Below, in pieces: positions 9,371 through 21,379 of a stretch of 64,000 nt of DNA. The stretch spans positions 2,046,501-2,110,500 of the forward strand of contig CAHIKZ030000954.1 of NCBI GenBank assembly GCA_903632075.3, written 5' to 3'. Under the pieces are notes generated by a model. That model saw nothing but the letters and a program-made list of their open reading frames with translations, was not told the origin of the DNA and searched no databases. Positions within the stretch are counted from its first letter, which is position 1. Every line of letters begins with the position of its first letter. The position numbers and the translations under genes were made by a program. This DNA comes from Acanthosepion pharaonis (Eukaryota > Mollusca > Cephalopoda > Sepiida > Sepiidae).

Positions 9371-10010
9371 ATTTTGTAATTTTTAAGACAATTCTCAGAT
9401 ATTTAAAATCCTGTAGTTATTTGATTATATACTTATGTACTTATATTCGTAGTTCACATGTTGGACTTTTTCTCCTGCCGTCAATCATACTGTTGTAACA
9501 TACCTACGGACGATAATGGGTATGTCCCCATTCACATAAATACAGAATTAAATACTGTATGTTAATGTGCAGTTGGAGATTTGTCTCCAGCCGTGCAGGC
9601 CAAATTCTCTTCCTCCGGGCAGAGAGGATCCCCAGACGAGGTTATGTCGAAGGGCAGAGTCTTGTCTCAGGAAACAGCTACCAGACCCCGATTTATACAG
9701 GGTCTACGAGGGATTTTTTGCCAGGTAGTACGGGCTCGGATACCCCACATTAAATTTGGCCTTGTGCCACATCTGACCGCGTGGGGCGGTTGGTAGATAT
9801 CCTGCAGTTGGAGATTCATTGTGAAATTCACTTGATTCACTTCTAGCAGTTGACTACTTCTTCTACGCGATGTTGGCGAATCTTTTATGTGTTGTTCGTG
9901 TCCTAAGTATTATCGTTCATTACCAACCTTCGTTTGATTATTCTATTCAGTAACCTTCCCTAGCTTACAACACATGCATTCAGAAATGATATGAAAATAA
10001 TGAATTTAAT
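9371..10010. other. No gene recognised; GC-richer island at 9560-9800
   Basis: CAGTTGGAGATT occurs at both margins of the island (about 9569 and 9804). Open frames of 60-70 residues inside have no family I recognise. Confidence 0.4.
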
Positions 10011-10014
10011 TTAT

Positions 10015-10145
10015 TGAAGATTATAAGCGGCAGGAAAGCAAGAAACTGGATGAGAGTTCCACGGGCAAGAAGTGCGAGAGAAAAAAACTATCTGAATAGA
10101 ACTAACGGTTGCATCTATCTACTTTAATAGTAAAGAGATGAAACC
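10015..10145 (-). pseudogene. LINE L3 ORF2 C-terminal fragment
   Basis: Minus strand reads 'FFLSRTSCPWNSHPVSCFPA' and 'AAYNLQ', the conserved C-terminal phrase also seen at 22563-22917 and 46095-46345. A stop lies upstream in frame. Confidence 0.6.
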
Positions 10146-10149
10146 TAGT

Positions 10150-12860
10150 TGCATAACTAATAGTACACTTAAATGCGTGCAGTTAAGGTACAAAGGAGAA
10201 GAGCTCATTAGTACAACTACCATGGACATCAGGTCGAGGCTGTGGGAAATGACTTAAGCCGAGATGCCAGGTCAGGATCGATTAAATTACAGTACCTTCT
10301 TTGAATTTAGTAAATAATCTAGAGATATATATTAGGACCACCAGACCACACCACATATATTCAATGCACGGGTATAATTTATATATGAGCAGGATGGATA
10401 CTGGCAAGAATAATTGTCTGTTACGACCAAATAAACCAACTTTCGTGAGTAAAAGACTAAGGAATTGATTCAATGTAATCCCTCCCCTTCATGTCAATGG
10501 AAAACGTGAACCCAAGGTAGCACACTGAGTTGTCTTCTGGAGGTTAGCAGAAAGGCGGAAATGGTTATCTATGACGATTAAAAAGAAGCCGTTTTATTCT
10601 GGAGGCGTAAAAATTTACAAGCCATTCCTTGCCCCAGTTAACCTCTCATTGGAGGTAATTTCCAAGGGAATCTACTAGTTACTGTGTACAAATTGAAATA
10701 TTATGTTACAACATCTATATAATAAATGCAAATGTCAGTGTGTCACTTCAACTTAAATGGACACAACTCTCTAGCATTTAGTAGCGCATTTTAAATGAAA
10801 TAATGACTGTTCTCAAATTACAGTTTCAAAATATAATTGTCCGTGTTTTTCAACTTTACTGCTAGAAGCCATAGCCCAACATATCATTTCGTAATCAGGC
10901 CAACTCCGTGAGTAAATTAAATTTAAATTTAAATTTTTATAACTTGGAAATACATTTGGGAATAATTGAAATTAATTGCGGAATCAAGCGTAAGTCACTC
11001 ATGAAATAAATATAATTGTTTGTACGGAAAGTAAGGACCTACATACATCAAACTGTCTTTAAATTAAGTAGAGACAGAAGAATAATCGTTGAACTTTTAA
11101 AAGGTAAGCTTAAATACTAATGCAATACTTAAATGCGGTGATCAATTTTGAGTGCTGTAGTTTATTTTTGTCTACTCACCTATTTTGATGAAGGCCGAGT
11201 CAAGAGCCCTCCGCAGGAAGTAACTTAAATGCCGCTCGAAATCTCTTTATTTACTTATTTAAAGTAAACTCCATAATCGGGTTATTAGTACATTTTCCCT
11301 TGTTTCTTTATATTTGAAGTATATGTAATTTTATCTGTATAGTGTTTTTCGACGATCCAAGTTCTTCTGCAAGTTTCTTGAGCACTAAAGGTCAGATTCA
11401 TTTGATCTTGTGTTTGATAACTGACGCCTTTCCGTTTCTTAGATTTGTTTTAAAAAACAGATCATCGCACTTAAAATACTTAAAACAGCTGTGAACAGTA
11501 CAGTCAATTAATGTCACTATTCCTTTTACTTACGTACTGGTTGAATAAACGCAAAGGTTTTTTACCTTTTGGGGTCTAAGACTCGTAAATCAACGTTTAA
11601 TCCTATCTGTTCTTTAATTCGCCTTATTGAAGATTTCAGAAATATGGGTCTTTGAGATAAATCACATGGAACTAGAATATCAAAATTATCTTTGTTCTTT
11701 TACTCGACTATGGCAAACTCTATCTAGTGTGTATGCATATTTCACCTTTTTCAGGTTTTCTTTATCAGACGACAGACGTTACAATTCTTTCAACATAGAC
11801 AATGGAGTTTATTGCCGTGTCGCTTAGTTATAAACAGTAACAAATCCTTTTTTTTAATGATTTTGTAGTGGAAATTTTTTTTTTAAATATACTTTTTTTC
11901 ATATTACAAATTATTGTAGATGCACACCATGTTTAGGAGCTTTTTTTTACAGTTACTGAAGAACAAACAAGATTTTTAAGTTAATTTTGATGAAATGGAA
12001 GTCGATGTGTCGATGAAAAAATTCTAGAACATTATTTAAATATTCTCTTCTTTATTTCTTCTTGGATTTTCCTTCAAATCCTGTTCTGTTTTTTTGTTTT
12101 TGTTTTTGTTTTTTTTTGTTTTGTTTTTTCCAATCTGTTTATGCATTTTATTATGCCCTTTTTTCTTTCTATTTTGCTTAATAAATTATTCAGTTTTTAT
12201 TCGTCTTCTTATTACGGGAGTGATTTTTTATTGGTTTTTATGCTATCTTCTTCATTTTTCCCTTTTTAATCACAATTTTTAATTTTCAACAAAAAATAAT
12301 TTTGCCTCAATCCACATGAAAAGTCGTATCATATCCGCCAACGTCTTGCATCAACGCGCATGAGCGAGAAGCCGTTTAAGAAGTTCCTGTCATAGCCAGA
12401 ATGGGATTTGCGGTAAATTAACGGGATTGCAGACGAGAAAAAAGCAAACAAGAAAGAAACTAAAATCATGCAAATAAAAAGAAAACTATCAAATCAACAT
12501 CAAAGACGAATGTAAACATTTAAAGAAAAAATATGTGCTTGTAAATCTTTCCTGAAATTTTCTTGGAAGGCAGGCATACTGAAGATATGTCGTTATGGCT
12601 TCCCGGAAGTTAACCTGCTGATACCTCAGAGACGAGGTTTTACCAGCTCCTTTATTCTTCATATTTTTCTGTGATAAAAAAGATCCTTATCGCTTCTCAT
12701 AGTTATAATGAGATTTACTTTTCTTTAAAAAACAAAAAAAAGAGAGAAAAGAAAAATGTGTTCTTGAGGAAAAGTCATGTGAGTGTGGAGTTTCACGGAC
12801 AATCTCCAATAGAAACCTTGATAGAATATCGATCAAAACAATATCGGATTGGAACTTCCT
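10150..12860. other. No gene seen
   Basis: AT-rich with several runs of T (11850-11950, 12090-12130). The short frames are low complexity or lack any recognisable domain. Confidence 0.5.
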
Positions 12861-12875
12861 TCCTCTCCACGACTC

Positions 12876-12934
<59 letters not shown>

Positions 12935-12970
12935 TACAAATACACACACACATTCTATTTCTCTCTCTTT

Positions 12971-13014
<44 letters not shown>

Positions 13015-13238
13015 CTTTACTTCTGCCTCTTGTTCTCTTTCCGGCTATCTCTCGCATTCTCTGTCCACCTCCCTCTCGATTTCTCTCCTAACTTCGCTCT
13101 TTAGCTTTCTCTTTCGCCTTCTCCCACTCATTCCCTGCTACCACTACCACTCATCCTTTTCCTACCTCACATTCTCATTCTATTCCCACTTCTCTCTCTC
13201 ATTCTCTCCTTTCTCTTTTTCTCCCACTTCTCCCCCCC

Positions 13239-13294
<56 letters not shown>

Positions 13295-13345
13295 AGAGTG
13301 AGAGAAAAAGAACGAGAGCGGGAGAGAGTGTGTGTGTGTAAACGA
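12876..13345. repeat. Compound (CT)n(CA)n ... (CT)n(TA)n(GA)n tract
   Basis: Two long CT tracts (about 12881-12919, 12975-13010) separated by CA repeats, a pyrimidine-rich stretch, then CT, TA (13252-13292) and GA/GT. It reads through as a 265-codon Ser/Leu-rich frame that is an artefact. Confidence 0.95.
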
Positions 13346-13487
13346 AAAAGTGAAAAGTGTATTATTTATGTCGTGCTTTTAATGTCATGTCCCTTCAAGA
13401 CGTGGGCGATCATGACTCACCACAAAATCTTTTTTTTATTTATTTCCCATGATCTCAGGGAAATATAATGTCCTGGTTTCTATAATG

Positions 13488-13880
13488 ATGATAGCATCCT
13501 GGATATGACGATAAACTACATCTGGCAGCAAGGCCATTGATCGGCAGGTTTTGAGGAGCGTGAAACCACTTTTTGAATTGCTGTTGTTCCCAGGTTCACC
13601 CTCTTCAGGGGCCGTAGCATTTTTTAGGGTCCCAGCTATATGCAAATAGTTACCCCCCCCCCAACACACACACGAAACTGGAATCAAAATATTATGAAAG
13701 TATAAAAAAAGATTTTTAATACATTTTTAAATATTACCAGCAATACAATTTTTTGAAAAAGAAAATATACTACCAGAGATATATTTTTAAAAAATAAAAT
13801 ATATTACCAGCAATACATTAAAAAAAAAAAAAGATTTTACCAGCAATACATTTTTGAAAAAAAAATTACCTGCAATACAT
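13488..13880 (+). mobile_element. SINE-R3 copy
   Basis: Shares GATCGGCAGGTT, GGAGCGTGAAACCAC, the CAAATAGTTA block and the 'ATACCAGCAATACATTTTT' block with 45300-45625, and its 3' part with 18130-18330 (inverted). Non-coding. The 3' block is locally reiterated about four times (13720-13880). Confidence 0.65.
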
Positions 13881-14264
13881 TTGACACAGGACAAAAAACA
13901 TCTTTATAAAAATACGTCAATGAAACTTGATCTACAAACTGATTTCTAACAAAGAATACATATTCTATTCACACGAAACTATCCTAAAAATCTTAAATAA
14001 CCCATTGAAGTTGATGTGCCGTAAAACAAAATAAACAAAACCAAAAATGATGATAGATAGTTGATGTATGTTTCAATAGACTTTATTATGGATGAAGGAT
14101 AAGGTAGATGTGTGTAGCGACGTAGCGAGGCCGTGTGTTTAAAGTGGCTGTCCCCTGAACATATCACTGCACCAATAATCGTTATTTGTGTGTCAATGCA
14201 CATGCGAAATAGTCCTTTGATATTAGTACAGTTTCCTGTTGGCTTTTCTACAATTTTGACTTCA

Positions 14265-14470
14265 GAGTTGTCATATTTCTAGACTGGTTACCATACAAGG
14301 CCCGAGGGAACCTGCCTACACTTCTATTTAACCCATAACTAGAGGGGAAGAAATGGATTCATACATTTTCCAAGGGCATTAGTGCGAATTAAATTCAATC
14401 GACTAAGATAGAATTTGAACTCGGCTCACCTGTATACATTTTTCATCTTAACCGTTAGGCTAAATGCGCA
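14265..14470 (-). mobile_element. SINE-C, tRNA-headed
   Basis: On the minus strand a tRNA-like head (TAGCCTAACGGTTAAGATG as box A, GAGTTCAAATTC as box B) is followed by ATGGGTTAAATAGAAGTGTA and GGTAACCAGTCTAGAAA. The same body occurs at 24595-24750, 39477-39880 and 52085-52330. Confidence 0.65.
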
Positions 14471-14479
14471 TTCGGAAAC

Positions 14480-17370
14480 TTTTTCACAATAAAACTGATA
14501 TTAAACAAAGGACGTTGATAAAAACGCGTATTATAAAAAAAAATAATTTTATTATTTGTAAAAAAATGTTAAAGATCTATGTATAATCGTCTAAGTTGTT
14601 TTTTTGTTTTTGTTTTTGTTTTTTGTTTTTTCATGCATCTTTTGAGAAAAGTGTATTCTTCAGAAAGCCAGATAGTTTGTTGGTTAAATTTTGCAATTTT
14701 TTATGGCTTTTTAGGCTCAAGGGGTGAACCGCCAAAATTGTTTGATGTGTTTTGGATATATTTTTTGAATACTTAGAGGGTTTTTTTTTAATATATATTG
14801 GCCAATGGGAATCAAGTTTGCTGAACAATGTTAAATTTTTGCTGGAGCCGATATCACGGTCACTTTTTCAATAAAAAAAAGGACTGCTATCAGCGATCTA
14901 GAGCCAAGGGCTGAAGTAGATCCGCGGTGAGAAGACCAGACAGAAGAGAAGGATGTGCCGTTGATGAGAACGGACAGAATAATAGCCGCACCTCGAAAGA
15001 AAGTCCAGCCGTAGGTCGTAATTCTGACATGTCAGATGCAAGGCAGATTCATACACCAGTAAATTTCACGCTAAAAATACAAGTGAACTTATGACAAAAT
15101 TCTAAGAACACTGGAGAAAACAGGTTGAAAACACAAAAACTCCTTCGAGCTGAGATGTCCTGTTTGTGCATACTGGTAAGAGCAGAGGTGCGTGCTATAT
15201 GAAAAAAATTCTGCCTTGTGCCATTTTGTTATTCCTTTCAACAATTTTTTCCCGTTTTTTTATTTTTGACGGGATTAATTTTTGTATATGTATCCGTTTC
15301 TTATCAAACTAATTGTGAAATATTCTTTTTCTTGTTCTGTGGGTAATCTTCTTTTTTTTTTCTTTTTTTTTTTTTTTGTTACCCCAGGAAAGTGTTTTCC
15401 TGCCCAAAGAGCCACACAAAAGGAAATTTTTGTGCAATCCTTGTTTTGTCCATTTCGAATTTATAACTTGTAAATAAATGTGTTGTTCCTTTTAAAATTT
15501 TACGCAGTGATCGTCTTGTTATTTAAGTTGCGCCTATTTTCGAAAGTCACATTTCTACCAACCAAATTTTGTGTCTGGCACAAGATCTTGGAGTTGGTAG
15601 GAAAGCAAAAATTTTATAGTATTTATATGAGCAAATATCATGTGAGTTTCAGCTTATAATGATCCTTAATACTGCTAAGTTATATTGTTGGTGTTTGGTC
15701 GTATACAAAGCGCATAGTGTCGGACCTATATTTTGGGGGCCCTGAAGCTTGAATGTTTATGGAGGCCCCTTCGCAACCAGCAACAATAGATTCAAGAATC
15801 CAATTGCCAAAATATAGGCTATGAATAGATTCTGGTGAGCTTAACGGTACCATAAAGCGGGGGATTCGGGCGCTGGAATTCCCCAAGAAAATTTTTAACT
15901 AATTACAGAGGAATTTTTGAGACCATAGAACATGGGCATTGGAACATATTCTAAGACTAACATTAGCTACTTCAACCGACTGGCTTATAATTCTAACGCT
16001 AAAATGGCCTTATTTTAATAACAAACGCTAAAAAAATCCGATTTTATTGAAAATTTCATTCCTTAAAAAAAGTTGCTTCAGGAGTCTCTCTGGAGTTTTC
16101 CTGGTGGAAGACGTCATCCCTTCCGATTGATCAATTCCAAACGTTTGTCATCGATTGCTGAAGCTGAATTCAATAACTGATTTTGAAGAATAAGGGCCTT
16201 ACAATGCCCCCCACCCCACCCCAGATATACAGCATCACCTTCTTCCTGACTTTTAGAATTAACGGTGGCTCGTTTAGTTTTACCCAGAAACTTTTTCATT
16301 CCACAATGTTTTCAGGAATCCATTTTTCAACGACGTTTTTTTTTTCTAAAATGGATCGTTATGTTGCGTTTGAGCAGAGAATCACAGATGAAAATGCGTT
16401 CCATTAAAATCTTTTCCTTTAAATCGTGAGGTGATTCACGTATCAAAGAGTTTGAAAATGCCGTACGAAGCTTATATGAGATATGTGACATTTCGTGCCG
16501 TGTAACCTGGCTTAATTTTAATCCGTGCTTTGGATAGAAACACACGTTGAAATGTCACCTTTCAGAATATGTATATATGTAACGAATTTTTTTCATATGT
16601 GAAGCGAAACCATTTATTTGGCGTATCATAAAACACCCACTTATGGAAGAAAAAAACAAGAACTTTTATTCGGATCCAATATTAACCACGTCAAATATCT
16701 TTAATTTAACCGTAAAATACACCAGAATAGTTCAATAATTCACTAGAAAATCTATCAAAAGTTTGCTTTCTTTTATGCAAAATATTATGATTAATTTCAA
16801 TGTAACATTGAGATAGGAAATGAATTTAATGAAGAAAAAACTGGCGGAGACAATGAAATTTTCCTATAAAAAGCCACAAATAATTAATTGCCCACGTAAT
16901 GTTCATAATTTCTTTTATCGTCCGCATTTATTAACCCTGTTACTTGACTCTGACAGCGTCTGACTGTAAAATTAGAAACAACATTTGCCAAGGGTCACAC
17001 AAAAAAAAAACTGGCTTTACTGTGGAACAGATTAATAAGATTGTTCATTGAAAACAATTGTCATTGGTTTTCGGATTATTTACTTTTGCTAAAATAAAAA
17101 GGAGTTTTTATGTTTTACTGATTTTAGAATTTATTTATTTCTGTCAAATTCCTGAAGAGTAGTTGTTTGGCAAATGTAAAAGAAAAAACTAAATGTTGAC
17201 CTTTTATGGTCGTAAGCACTTTCTACTTAACAAAGACTATGAAAATGAACAGAAATATCTTAGAATCGCAAAGCTAGTCACCATTTTGTCTTTTTCCTTT
17301 TCAATAGTAATACAAGAGCAGTAGAAAATCTAATGTCTGTTCTTTTTTTAATTATAACAGATTTACACTA
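14480..17370. other. No gene recognised
   Basis: Mixed unique-looking sequence with T runs (14599-14630, 15345-15378). A slightly GC-richer patch at 14890-15060 has a 5'-to-3' frame without known domain. Nothing that I can assign. Confidence 0.4.
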
Positions 17371-17600
17371 CATTATTCGGACAATTGTCGCCATATTTAT
17401 TACAACGTTTCGGCCATTGTACGCTCCGGCCTTCTTCAGGTGGTTGGAATGTCGAACTGAACCCTTTATTTCACTCACTGGGGTAGACTGTTCTAGTTTC
17501 ACGTGCCATGTTTAATGGATGTCAGTTATCACTTATCTCCTGTTAATTCCCCTCTCCGAGTTCTCCACAGCCTTAACCGAGTATTGAACTCACATGTCAC
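17371..17600 (-). mobile_element. SINE-B, inverted head-to-head partner
   Basis: Reverse complement of the right partner: minus strand has GAGTTCAATACTCGG, CATGGCACGTG, CCTGAAGAAGGCCGGAGCG and CGAAACGTTGTAATAAATAT. Its tRNA head is truncated at the join with the next copy. Confidence 0.8.
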
Positions 17601-17962
17601 AGTGGATAAAGGCGTTAGTTAGATTCAGTGACAGGACCCAAAGAGCGTGAGTTCAATTCCCGGTTAAGGCAGTGGAGAACTTTCAGAGGGAAATTAACAG
17701 GAGATAACTGATAACTGACATCCATTAGACATGGCACGTCGAAATAGAACAGTTTGCCCCAGTGAGCAAAATAAAGGGTCCAGTTCGACATTCCAACCAC
17801 CTGAAGAAGGCCGGAGCGTACAACAACCGAAACGTTGTAATAAATATGGCGACAAAGATGAAGACAATAGTCCGAATAATGTAAATAGTGTACATAATAC
17901 CTCATCTCAGAAATATAGACAGATAACGGATTTAATAATAGAAAAACACAAAGTATACGAAA
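17601..17962 (+). mobile_element. SINE-B, tRNA-headed, near full length
   Basis: Begins with a tRNA-like head: CACAGTGGATAAAGGCG (box A-like) and GAGTTCAATTCCCGG (box B-like). Body continues through AATTAACAGGAGATAACTG, the conserved CCTGAAGAAGGCCGGAGCG ... CGAAACGTTGTAATAAA block, and ends near ACCTCATCTCAGAAATATAG. Copies at 32160-32742, 57800-58075 and diverged ones at 18985-19215 and 39895-39995. Confidence 0.85.
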
Positions 17963-18129
17963 ATGAGTCTTAATCCAGTCATTAATATGATATCTTTTCT
18001 TCTCAATCGTTCCACGAGAACGGTAAAAATGTAATATCTGTGTTTCTTTAATTATAACGGATTTAATAATAGAAAAACACAAAGCATACCAAGATAAATA
18101 AAAAAGTCTTTGAATTTTAATCTACTCAT

Positions 18130-18330
18130 CAATATGGTGTTTGTTTAGCGGCATATCAACTCCTTGTGGTTCATTTAATGCGGAAATCTAATTTTCTTGG
18201 GGACATTAGTAATTTCTTTTATAAAAATGTATTGCTGGTATTTTTACGATAAAAATTTGTATACTTTCATAGTGTTTTGACCCCATTTTGGAATTTAAGT
18301 ATTTGCCCCTAGCTGGGAAACTAACAAGTG
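18130..18330 (-). mobile_element. SINE-R3 3' part
   Basis: Reverse complement matches 45400-45620: CTGAAAGTATA-like block, ATACCAGCAATACATTTTT, and tail GTTGATATGCCGCTAAACAA. Confidence 0.65.
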
Positions 18331-18984
18331 AAAACAGTAAAAAAAAAAAAAACGTAATGTGCGTTCTTCTTTAGTTATAACACAGGTCATGCCAAAATAA
18401 AATATTAGGATCCAAATCTGGTCATCAAGATCGTCTTTTTCAATCTCAATCGTGCTACAAAAAAGTAAAAAATTAAAATCTGTTCTTTAACTGCCTATAG
18501 AAGTGCACAAAATCAAAATGAATGCAAAAATCTCAGAATCATAAATCTAGTCAACATGATTTCTTTTTTTTCAAAAAAACATATCTGTTCTTCTTTACAA
18601 AACGTAATGACTGTTCTTCTTTACAAAACGTACCAAACTGAACACAAATGTCGCCCGATTCAAAATCTATCCCTCCTTTCTTCACAATCGTGGTATTTCT
18701 CCTTTGAATATGAATAAGTTTCTTGGCTTCTTTCATCGCCATGTGCAAGTTGTCTCTTTCTCTTCATCATCCTTGGAGATCCACTATCCTCTGAGTGTTT
18801 CCTTTATGTGAGCAAACAAAGAAAATACAGCGGTTGCTGGTTCGAACTGTTGGGTGGATGAGGCAATTTTGTTCAGCCACGCACACTGATGACTTGTCCA
18901 ATTTGTAAGCTGCTCTTCAATTTAAGTCACTGGGCATATTAAAGGTAAAAACGACAGAACGAAACAGAGAATGGCGTAAATTTT

Positions 18985-19215
18985 GTGAACGTTTCAACCG
19001 TTGTGGCCTCCGGTTTCATCAAGTGGTTGTCGATTGAGGTAACATTCAGATAATTTTCGAACTGACTCCTTTATTTAATCTACGAGGGTAGATTGTTCTC
19101 GTTCCGACGGCCATGTCCAGGGATATCATATCTAATTTTTATTTTGTTACTGCTCGCCTCGTTTCGGCTGAGTCCACAGACACACTGTCTAGCCAACGTA
19201 TTGAACTCGCAATTT
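18985..19215 (-). mobile_element. Diverged SINE-B relative
   Basis: Minus strand has GATGAAACCGGAGGCCACAA then CGGTTGAAACGTTC in place of the SINE-B conserved block, and further on AGAACAATCTACCCTCG aligned with the SINE-B box near its middle. Same plan, substantially different sequence. Confidence 0.5.
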
Positions 19216-19589
19216 ATCATCATAAAAATAATATTAGCCTTTCATCGTCGTGGAAAACATTCTACGTAACACTATCCAAACATATTTTCTTTCGTGTGTA
19301 ACGTACCAAAAGCTACAAAAATGCGTCATATTGTACGGGATGTGGGTTCATGTGTGTGTGTGTGTGTGTGTTTAGCATTTTGTATCTATACCAGATAGTT
19401 TATATCTATCTGTCTGTTCATACGTAGTTCGTGGCAGGGTCTAGAATACACCGTCAGCAACATCTACAATTAATTACTCATCTAACAAGTAAATTCTACC
19501 AGTCCTTGTCTTGCTGATGAAACCTAGAATATACCGACTGAATCATCTCCCATGAAGATTTCATCTCCCGAGTAAATGCTGCTGCTGCT

Positions 19590-20060
19590 TCTTCTTCTTC
19601 TTCTTCTTGACGTCGGCGACCATGGCTCACCCAAATTTCCTTTCCTTTGTAGTTCTTAATAATGTTTCTCTTTTTGTTATCTCTCCTAAACCTTGCTCCG
19701 CCATCAATTTACTCAAGCTCATTCTTCTTCTATGTGCCGTATCCCTTCAGGACGTAAGCAATCATGGCTCTCCACAATTTCCTGCCTTTTGTAGCTATTA
19801 ATAAATTTTGTCTTTAAAACTTGTTCCGCCATTTATTTATCCCAAGCTCATTCTCCTTTTATGGGTCGCAGTTGATCGTGGCTCTCCACAATTTCCTTTC
19901 CTTTGTAGTTCTTAATAATGTTTCTATTTTTGTTATATCTCCTAAACCTTGTTCCGCCATCCATTTACACAAGCTCATTCTTCTTCTATGGACCGTGTTC
20001 CTTCAGAACGTAGTTGATCATGGCTCTCCACAATTTCCTTTCCTTTGTAGTTCTTAATAA
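19590..20060 (-). repeat. Tandem array of LINE-A-type 3' tails (about four units)
   Basis: The phrase GTTGATCATGGCTCTCCAC or variants begins near 19612, 19756, 19866 and 20007, giving units of about 110-145 bp. Read on the minus strand each unit resembles the ORF2 end 'AMI.NVLK' followed by a GAA-rich tail. The plus-strand start is (CTT)n. Confidence 0.75.
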
Positions 20061-20407
20061 TGATATGCGTTGTTTTTCTCTGTCCCTGGTGCCTTGGACG
20101 TACATTGTGTTTTGTCGGTATCTCGCTCAACTACGTCCACACATGATAATCATCTCCTTCCCCTAGCTATGGGTTAAATAGTTAGACTTGTATCTGGAAA
20201 GATCATTGTTATTCTCGAAAAAAATTGTTAATGCAATATTCACTCGCAACAATCCAAAGTATATTTCGGCTTCAAATAACCCACAAATGGTAGATAAACC
20301 TTTAAAAAAATCTCATGTCTACATAGTTATGTAGACATATATCTGTTTCAATTATCACAAATGCAGTAATATTTAGAAACTTAGCACAGGGTGTAAAATT
20401 TATGTCT

Positions 20408-20426
20408 GCAGATATTTTAATCTCAG

Positions 20427-20464
<38 letters not shown>

Positions 20465-20735
20465 GTATCTATCTATCTAAATATCTATCTATTTACCTCT
20501 TCTCTTTCACGTAGACTATCAGTGGAGTGTAAGGATGCAAAAAAAAACCACACCCTATGATACTGGAGCTGCTATCAATATGTGATAGTCTATCTTTATC
20601 TCTATCTAACTCAGTCTTGTTCAAGTCGCCATATCTATCTATCTCTCTATCTCAGTTTGTTCATATCTATCTATCTCAGGCTGTTCACATTAATCTATCG
20701 ATCGATTTCTTCATATCTATCTATCTATCTATCTA

Positions 20736-20823
<88 letters not shown>

Positions 20824-20956
20824 AGTCTTTTCATATCTATCTATTTATCTGTCCATTTAACCCAGTCACTCCATAAATACATCAATCTGTAAATAACTAT
20901 CTCAGCCTGTTCATATCTATCGATCGATTTATTTTTATGTCACTTCATAAGAATAG

Positions 20957-21005
<49 letters not shown>

Positions 21006-21215
21006 GTGAACAGACTGAGATAGATATAACGATATATTATTTTGTATAATTTTATATAACAACAAACAGTATGACGAACTGTAGGTTTTTTTTTTGTGAC
21101 GCGTTTCATTAGATGAGTCCGACGAAATTCTAACGGATGAAACGCGTCCATTTTGCTATATTTTTTTAAATATAGACTAAGATAGATAGATAGATAGATA
21201 GATGTGAGCAGACTG

Positions 21216-21263
<48 letters not shown>

Positions 21264-21350
21264 GTGAATAGCTAGATAGGTGTGAGCAGACTGAGATAGA
21301 TATATAGATAGATAGATAATGAACAGTCTGAGATCGATATATAGATAAGT
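20408..21350. repeat. Large palindromic (CTAT)n / (ATAG)n array with embedded 15-mers
   Basis: Left half (20425-20930): CTAT repeats with inserted CTCAGTCTGTTCATA, plus CT and TA tracts. Right half (20955-21350): GATA repeats with TGTGAGCAGACTGAGA, the inverted version. Centre near 20940. Confidence 0.9.
21090..21148. other. 12-bp inverted repeat with hammerhead-like pieces
   Basis: GACGCGTTTCAT (about 21099) and ATGAAACGCGTC (about 21137) flank GATGAGTCCG ... CGGAT. On the plus strand GATGA, a 5-bp stem (GTCCG/CGGAT) and GAAACGCGTC occur in hammerhead order, but the C-T start of the core is lost and stem I does not pair. Confidence 0.45.
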
Positions 21351-21379
21351 AGATACTTGTTTTATTCATAAATACTCAT

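Noticed and set aside
12671..13468. 265-codon open frame
   Set aside because: Translation of CT, CA and TA microsatellites; no domain.
17615..18082. 155-codon minus frame
   Set aside because: Antisense of SINE-B; the same sequence recurs non-coding elsewhere.
20408..21350. CRISPR-like repeat and spacer pattern
   Set aside because: The 15-mers are separated by GATA repeats of variable length, not by unique spacers; eukaryotic microsatellite.
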